Positions 44,871 to 58,384 of a stretch of DNA of 64,000 nt are shown here, in pieces. The notes beneath the pieces were generated by a model. The model was not told the origin of the DNA and made no database searches. It saw only the letters and a program-made list of their open reading frames with translations. Made by a program: the position numbers and the translations under genes. The DNA is from Mansonella perstans (taxonomy: Eukaryota > Nematoda > Chromadorea > Rhabditida > Onchocercidae): NCBI GenBank assembly GCA_037074765.1, contig JBAMDO010000057.1, positions 434,001-498,000 of the forward strand, in the 5' to 3' direction. The stretch's first letter is position 1. Every line of letters starts with the position of its first letter.

Positions 44871-47800
44871 GGCTGTTAAAGAAACCTAAGATTGTCAATT
44901 TATTTTAGAAATAAGCCTAAAACGACATTTTTGTAATTCTCACAGCATAAATTTGAATTTCTTTGCAATTTATTCTGATATTGACTAGTTTGTTTTTCCT
45001 CATGTACAACAATTTGTACAACAATAATTTAATTTCAAAATAGTGAAATTCTATAGAAGCTAAACAAAAGGCTATTTGATGATAACAGTCGTGTCTGTTC
45101 ACTTCACCATAAGCCGTAAAATGAAATGTTGGTTGAATGAGTAACATATCAAGAAACTTGCTGATTTCAAATCTGAGAAATGTGTTTGTTGTTATGCAAA
45201 TATGGCAACTGTGCATAAATAGTTGTCAAAAAATCAAATTTGTTCCTACTATTTTCCCTCTTATCATAATTTATCTTTTTCTCTTTCCAAATAATTCCAA
45301 AGCAATATTTTGAAGTATTATATACTCTAAATAAAAGTACCGAATCTTATCAGCGCAGATAGAATATTGCTCCACGAAATGCATACATACCGCTGTGGAA
45401 CAGAAGTGATATTGACAGCCATTAGTTATGTAATAACAAATGATCAATCCACTCACTTCTGGACTTTGAAACAATAGCATGAATTGATGGATTTGCAGAT
45501 TTAACAACGTTGCACGCATACTGGTGTGAAATGCAAATAATGTATAGTTTTTAACAAAATATTTGATTAAGAGCATGGCGCTGAATCGGATCCTACTGTT
45601 AGAAGAACTATGTTGAACAATCATGTAACCTGTTTATAAATGGATTTGATTAAGTTTGATTTACTAAACTTCCTTTATTTGCTATTCAATAATTATTCTG
45701 ATCTGAATAATACAGATAAATCTTAGTTTTAGCAGAAAAACGAAATGATGAAGTGCTTTTTATCAGGTCTACTTGGTGTTTGAAGAAAAGAAAAGAAAGC
45801 TAAGCAGATAAATTATCTTACATGCATAAATTTCTCCATGGTAACTTTCATATAAATAAGTACCAAAAGATAGAACTTGATTGTTTTTGGTATAATAACA
45901 TTTAATATATGACAGAGATCGCGGGACATTTAGATCTTGGTACTTCTAATTCATAATTCAGTTTATCTTTCATTTCTTCCGTTATCATCTTGAAGAACTG
46001 TTGCACTTGTTGCCATAATGCTCCAATTCATTTAATCAGAGGCTTGCATGCATGATAGCTTAATTATTCGGCGCATCAAAAGAACTAAATATTTTGGACT
46101 TGTAAGGCTGTCCACTCTATTGGTACATTCATCCTTAACTTGATACATTCACTGACCTTTGCATTTCTGCATGCATTTGTAACTTTAATATAAAAAGTTG
46201 CAGAAATGTTTGGTATTTCTTTATCGAGAAGCTGAATTGTTAGAGTAATTCATCTACCTGCAAGATACTACTTCTTAATGTTTGAATCTTAAGAAGCTCA
46301 ATTTGAGGGTAAAATGATATCCATCACTACGCTATTTTGATCTGAACACTGGAAACAAAGAACATAATGTGATGCTAGTTGAAGAATGTAGATTCGAGCA
46401 AATGGAAGCAAACTGATCAGAAAAATGATGCATGTCCTATTCATTTGTCATTTCAATTCAGCTTAATCATTTATATTTTGGGTACAAGTTAATTTATAGT
46501 AAAATAAAAACAAATGTAAATAATTAGACTTACGATAATTATAGCAAATTGATAGACAGACAAATGAATTCAAAATAAGTCTCGTATCAAAAACGCCTTA
46601 GTTCTTCATTGAAATCAAATCCACGCATTAGTCTTTTCTGAGAGATACCATCTGAAATATTCGCAAGAAATTTCAAAACTGATCAGCTCAAACGACGCAA
46701 TTATGCTTGTTCAGAATTGATATTTAGTACTGCGTATACTTTTTAAATTTCTCAAAATGCATTCGGATTTAAATAACCAATCAATAGATGACAATATGAT
46801 AGACAATACCATAAAATATTTAATCAACAAGAAGTAAGAAAATTTAATAAAGAAAAAGAAATGATATATTTTTAAGAAATTATTTATGTCGCAAAGCAAT
46901 AGCAGTTTAAATTCAAATCCAAAAAAAATTTATAAAAATGCATAAAACCATCTTATACTTTTGGAATAAATATATCAGTTTGAAATCAATGAATTATCAC
47001 AGAAGAGGCCATTTTGTGCCATAGCTAGACTAAATGCAAACAAAATTGTATGGTAAAGGAAAAATGTCATCCTTTTCCATCATTCTGTCGGAAAAAGATT
47101 ATATTCATGACAACCTGTCATTTTTAATAATTATACCTTTCAGATGTGATGCTTTTGGATACATTAATCATCGAAGATGTCTATAGTGAGAAAAATGACT
47201 AAGGCAATTTTTGTTGAAAATTTAAAAAATTTCGCAGTGGTGATCAATTGTCTTGTCATATATTATCAACATTGCTGTTTCATCAAATTATTGCAAAAGT
47301 TGGAAGATTTCAGTAAGATAGCTTTCAAATTGAAATTCAAATTGTAGCTTTTATCGTGAAAATACGAGAAAGAAAATTATTTAGCTTTTGATTGAATAAA
47401 AAATAAGCAAGCGAATTATGTCATCCATTCCACCGTTCAATTTGGAATTTATCCAATATATCGAGACCCTATTTCCTTCTTTTTTGCGCACTGATAACTA
47501 GACAAAACATTTTCTTGAGCCTTCCTCTTACCAATCACCAATTATTAGTATGCTTGCTAGGCTGGTGATGAGAGCAGTATAAATTTAATATTGAAAACAT
47601 ATTATTTATGGATTTGTATAAGTCTTATTAAAAGAACTTTAGTGTTGCTTGTTACCTTTTTTTTTTTTTTTTTTGGTCCTCCTTCAAATAATGGTTATTA
47701 AATATTTGATAAATAGATTAATTAAAAGGAAGACTTAATGGCCATCACAATGACTTTCTTTTTCGAAGCTTACATATCCATATGCAGTAGGACATCTTTA

Positions 47801-49134
47801 AGAAATTAGAAAATTATGTAACTCAGATCAGTATCTGAAATTTCTCTATGAAAAAAAAAACACCCTGATAAAATAATGAAGTATTTTTTCCAACTCTTAA
47901 TGTTTGACTGTTAACTGTTAATGTTCTTCTCATCACAAGCAAAGCAAAGTTCAGTTCATGTTTGTTTGTCCATTTTGATTGCTTTGCTAATCCCATCGAT
48001 CAAGTTTTATTTGGATAGTTCTTTTAGGAAAAGAATTTTACCGCTTGGCTTATATTAAATCTCTCAATCAGGAAGGAAATTTGTGCAAGGTCATTCTACT
48101 CATGCTCAATTAATGAATGCCGATTTAATGACTGGACATCAAATTTTAGAAAAACACTTATTTCAATGCAGCAGAAAAAGATTCATTTAATTGCATTATA
48201 TATTCTCTCAATAAATTACGAGTGTAAATTTTGATAAAGTTTGACTAACTGATTTTATTGCCATTTTCCACGGCAAGTGTATCATCCAATCACCAAACTT
48301 TTTGATCGTTTGATTTTGGTATTATTGTTGTGAATAATAGATTTTTCTTCCTTTTCAGTGAATCAATATTGTAGATTTTAACCAAGAATTTTTCATTCGT
48401 TTATGCGGAAGGTAATGGAGAGAGATAATTTTTTAGCAGATTTTTAAATTCAGATATTGCTCTAACAAACATTGTACACTTCATTTGAAAAATTAGTCGA
48501 AAATGATAAATCATGTCACATTGCTTTTCAAGGACACAAAGAACCAAAATCAAAAACTTACAACGCATTATTCAAACACCACTGACTACTCACTCAATTA
48601 TCTTCAATTAATGTGAGCTGAAAATTAAATTGATAATTATCTTTCAAAATTAAATCCCGGATTTTTATAGTAAAATCGTTTAAACAATTTTTTCAATTCC
48701 AAGTTTCGCCTCATTTTCGAAAGAAAAGGGTTCTCTCAATTCGAACAATTTTCTCCACAAATAAAGCATTGTGTCATTATTACAAGTCACTTCACATTTT
48801 TGGACTTGAAATTAGGCAAAATCCATTCATTCGGTGCTATTTATAATTCATCATCACTTAAATGAACAAATAATAAAGTTCATGAAGCATATCATTGGAA
48901 TTATTCTATTCCAATTTAAACTTTTACCACCGATTTCGCCAATTTTGACGAAACCACAATTGTCTAATGAAAAATTCTGACAGCCAAGGAATAAATCAAT
49001 GACAGTTTTCAGCGTTTTAAGCAAATAATTTTGTCATATTGGAAATCAACATTTCCCATCTATCTCATTGTCACACCTTGCATCTTGCGTTACCACCACT
49101 ATGCTCAGCTCTTATTAACCTGTCTTCTAGAATG
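44871..49134. other. Long stretch without a supported gene
   Basis: A minus-strand frame at 45271-45624 is open for 117 codons and includes a plausible exon (about 45596-45465) with acceptor TTCTAACAG and donor GAA|GTGAGT, followed by CGGTATGTATGC after acceptor TTCCACAG; the reading is hydrophobic and could belong to a membrane protein, but no start, end or family was found. The remainder (46000-49134) is AT-rich with a T16 run near 47660 and no coding signal I can support. Confidence 0.4.
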
Positions 49135-52100
49135 TCAATCATTTGAGTTGCACATGTGCAACCACGAAATAAAAATCTGCTCAATGAGTGCCTGTTTTAT
49201 CAAATTCTTCCCAAATTCAATTTGTAATTGTTCCACGAACTTGCTCTTTGATAGTTGGAAATCGAAATGCAGGAAGTCTTCCAATAATGCCTTACTCAGA
49301 CAAAAATCTAAATAATCGCTGCAAAACCATAAGCAAATCCAATATCTGAATTCAAATCTATGTTCCGATTTCAAATCTCACCTTCTTTCTTTTCAAACCA
49401 TTTATCCTATCATGAATTCTCAAACTTTGTATTAAATATTGCATCCCATTCATAGCCTTTCAAAATCATAATGCAATCAAAGATACAAATTATTTATCTC
49501 TTACTCGAATTATTTGCCTACAAAACAATAAAATCTTTAAAACTTTCTGAAATGCATTGCTCCAAGCAAGCAATCCAACAATACATTTTATTTTCAATTT
49601 CCAACAATAATACAGTAACCAATGAAACAGTAATAAAAAAAATCGAAATACAAATTTTGCAAAGAAAAAGAAAGAAATGAAAGAAAATAAAAAAATAGAA
49701 ACTGAAAACGGAAAATAAGGAATGGAAATATTGTAGCGAAAATTTAACACGAATCAAACTGAAAAAAAAAAAAAAAACTAACAAGGTAAGATAACGATAG
49801 TGTTCTTGGATTTCATTTCTTTTTTCAGGAAATGCACTGAATAAACATATCATTACAATAGAACCAACGCAAAAACAACGAAATTTACTAACTAGATACA
49901 ACTATGCAAGTGTTTGCAACGCATACCTAGCGAATACTATATAAAAAACTGGATAACTTTAATGAAGGAACATTTCAAAAAACAAAAAATGACAAAAAGA
50001 AACCTGAAATTAACGAAAATATGCAAAAATGGCTTTTGCTTCAAGGTTTCCAGTAGGGCAAGAAAGGTTTAAGAAAATCTTACAATAAACATATAATTTG
50101 AACCGTATGATGGCAGAATAGAATAGCCAGAGAGATCGTGTAGTTTATATGCTAATATTTAAATTCAAATTAAATCATAAAATGTCCGCGAAACAACAAA
50201 TTTAAAGACTTGAAGTTGTGCGGAATTGAACTAGCGCTCTCGGCCATCTATATCACGCTTGTTTTCCGCAGGACCCAGAATCTTTCACTTTTCATTTTTT
50301 TTCTTGTTCCAAATTAAAAATGAAAACTATATACATGTGCTTCATGCAAAATATTATCGTTTAATTACCAGTTGCAGAAGAGTAATTAACCAGTGAAATG
50401 CGAACTTCTGTTTTACCCATCAAAAATACCATGACTGATTCGAAACGCTCCTGAAAAAAGATTTTTAAGGTATGTTTAAACATTTACGTAACTTAAAACG
50501 TAAAAAAAGAAATCTCTTTCACCAATCCTGTACTCATTTCTAGACATACCACTTTTTTTTTGAACATATAAAAAACTTTTCTTCACTTCCCTGTATTAAC
50601 GAAAAGAACGTCCACAAAAAACAAAATTGCGTCATCAGTGTCCCTTATCGGTTCAAACAAAGTTACATCATGATGAACTTCCTTCATCATCATTAATTTG
50701 GATTTATCAATGACCTTCACTTTTTGAACTTGCCCCAGGAAAACCTACATAGTGTTTCGCTTCTTTCTAATCATCCTAAATGGCTTAAGCTACAAAAGGA
50801 ACTTAACTTTTGTTCTTCAATCATTCACTGCTATCACTTCGTGAGTTAAAAAAATTTTCACGAATATTTTGATATTTAAGCTACAGTCTGCAGACTATGA
50901 CAAACTATTCACTCAATATTAAATGACCATCGGTCCCAAAAAAGAATGATCTCATTCATTAGGACTAGTAAATTTAGTATATTATGTACAAGCTAAAAAA
51001 AATTCACCTGATATTATTATTTAGAACTAACAACTTATTTATTGATAGGAAAAATGAATTCAAAGGTTGGTAGTATGACATAAAATTAAACATTGATAAG
51101 ATATGCGATATTACACAATTATAGCTGATCGAGTAGGAAAAATGAATTCAAAGATTGGTAGTACGACATAAAATTAAACATTGATAAGATATGCGATATT
51201 GCACAATTATAGCTGATCGAGAACTTTTTGGTAATATGTAAGATATTGGAGGAAATCTCATTTTTTTCTCTTTTATTAAGATCCAATCCACTATTTACTG
51301 AATTAAGATGAACAATAAGAGTGAAATTATGAAGCAGCACACTATATTTAACCTATTGTTCTTAATTTTATACTTAGTATAATATTTTCGACTGTTGGAA
51401 ATGTGGAAATTTGCAAAAGAAATAAGCAGATCTATGCAGAGCAAAACTATTCGCTTACACATGCATTCTAATCGTATCTATGCTAAACATTCCAAGAATC
51501 TCTTCAAGGTTCACTTCCGACAATTTCACAGTATTTTATAGCACTGCAACACAATCACCTGAAAAAGCTTCAGAGCTTATTCCGCAACACTTACTATTAT
51601 GTGACAGATAGTTTACCGACAAAACAGTTGATCGAAGCATAGTCGGCAAATCGCTTTCATCCGCTCTACTGTCAATATCTTAAAAATCCGACAAAAGTAA
51701 TCAGACAGCTTTGAAGTTGCCCAACAAAGCAATCAAACAAAAGTTAGCATCTCCAGCAACAAGCTGTCAGCAATATCGATAGACCAACAGTTACCACAAG
51801 TAGAATAAATTATTCATTCAACTACCAAATTATCAATTTCACAACTAAATCATTAATAACAGCGTATTTAATTTATCAATTAAAAATACATTAGATACGT
51901 CCATAAAGCTGGAAAAGAAAAACAGAGAGAGTATGCGATCTTAACTTTCATTATCACTATATTCCTCTTTATTTTTTTTCTGACATTTAAATTCCATGAA
52001 ACAACTCCGAATTTTGAATTTCAAATTAAAGTAACATTTAAATCTACGGCTGGAATCTTTTGTTTTGATACAAATAGAAATGCGATAAGAAATCAACAGC

Positions 52101-54533
52101 TTTTTCTTGCTGTTTTTAATAGCTAACTAATAATTTACCAAATTCAAACAGGATCTGTTCCAAAAAAAAAATTTTTTTTAAAGATGCAATAGTCAGTAGT
52201 TCAAAAATACAAATGCATACAGCAAATATTTGATAGATTAAGCATACCGCTTCCTTCTAATTTGTCATTTACAATGCTTTGTGAAATGCTTCTTCAGGAA
52301 AAAAACTTTAGTTAGTTTCTCCGGTCATTCTGGAGAACAGATATGTGTTAATTTATGGTACTTATATAAAATTCAAATTTTGAGAATATAATTGTATGGT
52401 TTGGATAGTCACACCATGACACCAAAAATCTCCTCCCCTCTCCATCTCATTTCTTTACCAATCATATAATAAATCATTGTAAAAAAAATTTTTTTCTCCA
52501 TAATTCATGAAAAATCATTTTGCGATAAATTACAGTGATTACACAGTATGAAAACTGTCATCATTTGATCAGTATTTTATAAGTGAAACTTAACCACTAT
52601 TATAAATGCTAAATAATAGTGACACACGGATAGCCATAGCTATTAATTAGCACCAACGATTGATATTGCTGCCTCCTCCATATCTTCAATACTGATTCGC
52701 TTCTTTGTCATTGCATTCATTATTGATCATTAACATTAATCATTAATACAAATTCAAGCTTTTGAATGTACTAAATAAATTACTTTAGGAAATAATTAAT
52801 GACAAATTGCCGTACTAATTTTCAACTGTTCCTTTTTAATAGTCCAATGAAATTACAAAGTCAATCTTTATAAAAAACCTATTTTCACTGCTCCCTATCC
52901 CAAGTTTTTTAAACCAATAGATTCGAAAATAAGTCAATGCGTTTTTTTGAAATCAATTCTTTTCAAATAATAAATCAAATAAATGAGCAGAAAATGTGAT
53001 GTGCAACTATTATACATCTATTTTATACCATGCATCTGATATGCATCCATTTCATACCGAATTGTTTTGTTAACGGATCCTGCCGTTGGTTCATTGGTCA
53101 TTCGCAAAGAAATTACTTCTAAATGTTGCATTTCCGATACAAGAGGGACAACAGCAGCACTATTAGTAACATAGATAATAGTAGCAACCCATTATAGCTA
53201 CGTCACCATCTGTCGTACTACATTGATGACAAACACTGTTTCGTGATATTAAGGTGACAACATCAGAATACCATTATGCTCAGGATTTATAGATTTACGA
53301 AACTACTCTCCATCTTTTTTTCTACCTGCACGAAACTCATACTTTTCTAAATGAATGTGCACTTAATGGCAACAAATTTAAATAAAAATCCAGAAAATTA
53401 TGTAACCTAATAAGGGGTACTCGATTTCAAGCTAATTATCAAATTCTAATTAACACCACTAATTTCATAGTTTTCACTTGAAGAAAGCATGCAGTCAACT
53501 TGAAACAAAACAGATTTAAGAAATGGTTATTTCTACTAACCAATAAAAGAAGGAAAAACGATGGAAGTAACCAAAAAAATTACAGAGCAGGATCAATATT
53601 AATAAATAAATCTTAGGACTATTATAAAACTAAAAAATCATCCTACTTACCTCAGTCATAAAAGAACAATATCTAAGGCTCTTCTTGACTTCAAAACGTG
53701 ATAAGGATCACAAATAATAAAAGAATTTAGCTCGATAAAATTCAATGCTACAATAAATTATGAAGCGAACTCTTCAAACAAACAAATATACTGATCTGAT
53801 TTTACCTTTGATGTTTATTTTGACGCACCTTCCTTGCACCTTATTTTAATTATATTATTTCTGTATCCTATAAAAATAGTATCTGATAAAAACCTATAAG
53901 AAAACCGGAACTATAAAATCCTATAAAAATTATAAAAATAAAAACAATATAACACAATAAAAATCAAAACGCAAAATTATCAAAATAATGAATGCGTGAA
54001 AAACAGTTCATACTTTCTTTGAACTATCAAGATCAGATGCAGAAAAATGAAACGACTCTATTTCCAAAATCCATCTTCCATAACGTTAATTTCAATATAG
54101 AGTTAAAAGAATGAATAAAGTTCCTTCATAATTAGCAGGAAGAAAAAAATATAATGAATTTTTTTCAAAAGAGAATCAAAGCAAATCGGCTCTTCAAAAA
54201 AAGAATCGTCATGAAAGTAAATGTTTCTCATACTCAATTTGTTTCAAGTGCATTTTTCAACCATATACTCTTTGCATCACAATATTATAATGTTCCTTGC
54301 CAAATAGCAGAAATATATGCTTGTCCTATCAAATTATTTAAACAAACTAAAAGTTTGGTTTGCTCTCAACAAAATATGAAAAAGACATAACACAGAATAA
54401 ACTGTGCTTTTAAAATACGTTAATAAAGTGCAAAAGCGAAGAAATTTCTTGAAAAGCTTACATTAAAATGCAGAACGTAGGCTTCTCGAGCTTGAATCGT
54501 CAAATCTTCGACTCTGCCAACGAGTTTTAACGC
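49135..54533 (-). CDS. Unidentified minus-strand gene, scattered exons
   Basis: Four short stretches on the minus strand have acceptor and donor signals and protein-like readings. 54533-54462: acceptor TGTTTTAG, donor AAT|GTAAGC, 24 codons starting ALKLVGRVEDL. 50744-50610: acceptor ACTATGTAG, 45 codons with VKVIDKSKLMMMKEVHH and FEPIRDTDDAILFF. 50450-50391: acceptor TTTTTTCAG, 20 codons with ERFESVMVFLMGKTEVRISL. 49307-49135: acceptor TTATTTAG, ends in a stop, with ALLEDFLHFDFQL and KFVEQLQIEFGKNL. The first three join in phase 0; the last needs a one-base carry-over or the weaker acceptor GTAAG at 49291. No family was recognised and no start found, so introns of up to 3.7 kb and missing exons are assumed. 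It may also be two genes or partly chance. It lies just downstream of the CDK inhibitor on the same strand. Confidence 0.35.
50219..50270 (-). other. tRNA-like 52-nt stem element
   Basis: Read on the minus strand, the ends TGCGGAA and TTCCGCA form a perfect 7-bp stem, like an acceptor stem. Inside are GATGGCCGAGAG (A-box-like) and AGTTCAATTCC (one or two changes from the B-box GGTTCGANTCC). The two boxes are only about 8 nt apart and there is no anticodon arm, so it is not a functional cytosolic tRNA. It may be a collapsed tRNA copy, a SINE head or chance. Confidence 0.3.
51047..51222. repeat. 88-bp tandem duplication
   Basis: Two copies start at 51047 (AGGAAAAATGAATTCAAAGG) and 51135, differing at only a few positions (e.g. 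AAAGG/AAAGA, TATGAC/TACGAC, ATTACA/ATTGCA). High identity points to a recent event. It lies in noncoding sequence. Confidence 0.9.
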
Positions 54534-54830
54534 CTAAAACAGTGAAGAAAAAACCATTCTAAGATCAAAGTGATCATTTTTAACTACCAGAAATAAATGC
54601 TTCATAGAAGATTTTAGCAGAAAATGCTAGGTGTCCGTGATTTTTCTTTTTTCTTTCTGAAGAAAGGGAAAGCATGTATGAATAAATGAAAATGTCTCTT
54701 TCGGAAAGAAACTTTATAACGCAATTTAAATATAAACAGAAAGAACTTTTAGGGTTACAGATTGATTGTACAGTAACAACATGCAGTCATCTTTGCAACA
54801 AGAATTTGAACCAGCAAAGAATCATTTCTG

Positions 54831-54836
54831 TTTATT
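54831..54836 (-). terminator. Poly(A) signal of the CDK inhibitor gene
   Basis: TTTATT on the plus strand is AATAAA on the minus strand, 11 bp past the proposed stop codon at 54849-54847. It supports the last exon of that gene. Confidence 0.55.
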
Positions 54837-54846
54837 AATTTCTTGA

Positions 54847-57473
54847 TTAATTTTTGCTCTTTTTTTTACTTTTAAATACAAAAAAAAGGGGAGTACCGGA
54901 ACTAGTGGAGTTCAAGGCTTTGGTTCCCAAACAATTCATTTCTATACGGACATCGTCTGCCAGCTTTGATGACTCACTGCATTCCGACCGTGTAATTGAA
55001 CGCCGTTTCCTCACAACCGGTAAGTAATCTGAAAATTTTTGGAAATTCACTAATATTTAATAAATATCTGTTAAAAATTATAGTACTTAACGAATATATT
55101 TTGGCACACATTAAATATCCAAAAGTGGATAAATTTCATCAAATTTAAAAATTGAAGAAAAAAAGAGAAAACCGACATAAAAAAAGCAGTTTATATCATG
55201 AGATGAAATTCTATATCAATTATATCATGAAATGGAAGTGGCCTTACCATTCCTTCATTGTCCACAATCCTCTCCATCCCAACAGATCCTCATCTAAGTC
55301 AATTTTATTTCAAATATAACATGACCTCACATACTAATGAAAAAGATAGAAAAGTAGAACAACTGAAGGAAGAAAAGACGCCAGCAGTTAATAACAGAGT
55401 AATCTTTTATATAAATTTCCACAATAATCATACTACAATTTTCTGTTTCATAATTTACTTCTTTTAAAGCCATTCAAGACTACTAACCATTTACTATGAA
55501 CAACAGTAATGCTTCATATGAACAGAAAAAAGCACTTGTTCAAAAGTTTCAACATTCCTCCAAATTTCAAAATTCCTTTCAAAGTTTTTTTCGAATTGTA
55601 CTCGCAGTAAATTTCAACAAAGATAAGGATGGTAGAAAAGAATAAGATAAAATCAAATTTAAAAATAGATTGTAATGTATTTCTTACCCTATTTTATACA
55701 GTTTTTCAAGCACAAAGCAAGAAAGTTATGCACAGTAATGTTTGTTATGTTAGAAATTATGTTAATGGAATTAGAGAGATGAATAAACAACACAACAAGA
55801 AACAATATATACTCTTTGACTCGCACTAGCAACCACTTTCACAATACTTGACAATGATTTCGGAAAGAATAAAGCAGATCATTATCATTTAAATAAAATT
55901 TAAAATGCAATGTTCAAGATGACTTAGAAATAACAAACGGGAAACTAGCTCAAATTATTAGCGAACTTCGGAATGAAGTTCGGGAAAACCTGGAAAGTTT
56001 CATATTTAATAACCTTAATATTTAGTTTAAGCTTAAGTTCAATATTTAGCAACTACACTTTTGAAAAAGAATCAGCAGCAGTTCCACTCGGAAAACAACT
56101 TGCTTCACTTATTCCCCTGTCAATGATCCTCAGATTTTTTATTCGGATTATCCATCTATATTTATGCATCTAATCCGTTTTTCTATTTCAGTATCGTTCG
56201 TACGACCTGAATTCAGAAAATGTATACAGCACCCCTAAATCATACGTCAAATGTGCATAGGTAGTCACTATCAATATTCGTCATATAGAACAGTTTGTTG
56301 CAGCAGGATGTGGTTGCACAATCTATTTAAGCGGTATCATTATTAAAACAGAAAAAAAAGAGAGATAGCAAAAGACGAATGCAGTCATATATCAAAATGT
56401 TACACCTTACTTTAGTTTCTTTTTTGCTAATATCAGCAAGCAAAAAACCATTCCATAAACGAAAACAGATGCTAGCACCTGCTTACATTTGTCTCTCCTA
56501 TGAAAAAAGTTTACCCAGCAAATTTTGGCGTCTAGAAAGGCTTTTAATCGTTAAGAGAGAATACCTCAGAAAAATTTGGCTTGAAAAAACTCGATTTTAT
56601 TCAAAGTTAAGAAGAATGAAGCTAATCTCATGTAATAACATGAAATTAAGAATTTGTAGATATAAACGAGAAAGTTGATGGATAAAGGCTTACTGGTCAA
56701 CAGAGACTGCTTCATCGATTTTCTCCGCATAGCAGATTTTCGCGAAATCTTGCGCACAGCACCTGTTTTCAGTATTGATGATCGCTTGTTTTTACTACTA
56801 CCTCGACATTCTGATGCAACTTTGATACGACTTCTTGAAACCTTCGGAACAGTTAAGTTCTAAAAAAAACTATTTTGTTTAAATGATCGAATTAGGAACA
56901 AAAAAAGATTCCTGACTTTGCTCCATCTTAATTTGTTCTGTTTATATTATAATGAATGTATTTAATACCAATTTTGCAGCAACTGTATCACGACTTCGCG
57001 TATTATAAGCGACCACATCGCTATTTCCCTCAAGCTGCTGCTCGGCGTAATCAACAGAAAATGTTAACTTATTACGCTCCTTCGATGGATAATAAGTTGT
57101 TCGGTAGAAAAATGGTACCTACAATCAAGTTAGGAGTAGTTGAACAGAATAAAGTTTTATCGACTTTAAATCGCTTTGAACTTTTTTAATGGCATTTATG
57201 GAAAACTGATTAACCTCATTTTCGGGAATCGCTTCGACGATATATGCAGTGCTTGGAATGGGATGATCGTTTTTAAAATCGAAGCCGTACCCTTTTTCCT
57301 GTAATAGAATGTTAAAAAGATTTTTCTTTATTAAGTGAGATATAGAAAATTTAAAAGCATCGTACCCTTTCTATTTGAATAGCTTCAAGTTCTTTTGTTA
57401 GCCATTTTTCCAGCTCTTCGTGATCTGGTTTGCCAAATAAGCACCGCGATACACGTCTACTTCGAGTATGCAT
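54847..57473 (-). CDS. cki: Cyclin-dependent kinase inhibitor, p27Kip1/CKI-1 family
   Basis: Nuclear inhibitor of cyclin/CDK complexes that enforces cell-cycle exit. Exons, high to low: 57473-57366, 57298-57215, 57118-56969, 56859-56694, 55028-54847; phases agree (0, 0, 0, 1), total about 229 residues (human p27 198, C. elegans CKI-1 184). The N-terminal CDI domain shows RCLFGKPDHEELEKWL (cyclin-binding LFG and the linker-helix start), then YGFDFKNDHP (CDK-binding FDF), then Y-x2-E and a VPFFYR motif like the FYYR of p27. The C-terminal half is basic with RSRIK, KNKRSS and MRRKSMK in exon 4 and VRKRRS in exon 5, fitting nuclear localisation. Exon 5 follows a 1.66-kb intron; phase, acceptor TTTTCAG and a poly(A) signal 11 bp later support it, but it remains the least certain piece. 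The plus strand carries open frames opposite exons 3 and 4 that are antisense shadows. Confidence 0.88.
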
Positions 57474-58039
57474 CTTCTATTCTATTCTTGCCGCAAATAA
57501 ATTGCATTTAACAAAACAATGATATCTTAAAAGCAAAATCAACGAATTCAAAAGTTCCCTTATAGTGAAACGACAAATTATAACTTGAAATAACGCAATA
57601 GTGAACACTCATTTAATAGCTTATTCGGCTATTAAGTCATATCGAATAACAACTTGCTAACATTTTAACAACATCTCACAACAATTTACTTTCAATTTTA
57701 AAACTTTAAGTGTGTTTTAATGAAAAAACAACTTCAAAATAGTGTTTTCATTGAACATAAATGAAAATCATATATTTTAGAAATCTGAAATTCGCTTGAA
57801 TTATATTATAAACGTGCAACAAAGATCGTTCGTCATCAGTGTGAACGTAAACGTGTCAAAGACACTGAATTTCTATGGCAAAAAATCCATCAAATGTTTG
57901 TTTAAACAATATTTACAAAAGCAAAGCATATAGCTCATTTGCATATTTTAATGAAATACTTAGCATTCGGTTCTAAAATTATGGAATTTTTATCTTTTTA
58001 AATTGTAATAACAAATTAAACGAAATTAAACAAATTAAA
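57474..58039. other. Upstream region of the CDK inhibitor, no gene seen
   Basis: AT-rich noncoding sequence. No promoter element was recognised with confidence. Confidence 0.4.
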
Positions 58040-58255
58040 CGAAACTATTTTAAATTTTCCACGTAATACACACAAATGAACTGAACGAAATGATAATACT
58101 ATTTTAAACTTCCCACGTAACACGTACAAATGAATTGAACGAAATGATAATACTATTTTAAACTTCTCACGTAATACTTACAAATGAACTGAACGAAATG
58201 ATAATACTATTTTAAACTTCTCACGTAACACGTACAAATGAATTGAATGAAATTT
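58040..58255. repeat. 54-bp tandem array, about four copies
   Basis: Full copies start at 58085, 58139 and 58193 (each begins ACGAAATGATAATACTATTT and includes CACGTAA); a shortened copy precedes them and a diverged one follows from 58247. Confidence 0.85.
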
Positions 58256-58384
58256 TAAATGTTTTGATACAGTCCCTACTATGATTTTGCCCCTCCGTCA
58301 AACACTTTGTTCAACACTAGCAGCGAACGCTCGGCGCAAATAGCCTCAAACTGTAAATATTTCGAAAATGCAAACCAAACACTA

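Noticed and set aside
56379..57189. Plus-strand gene made of 56379-56678, 56675-56863 and 56956-57189, with a signal-peptide-like start and an FGRK amidation-like site
   Set aside because: The minus strand over the same bases encodes the CDK inhibitor with Kip family motifs and matching phases; the plus frames are antisense shadows.
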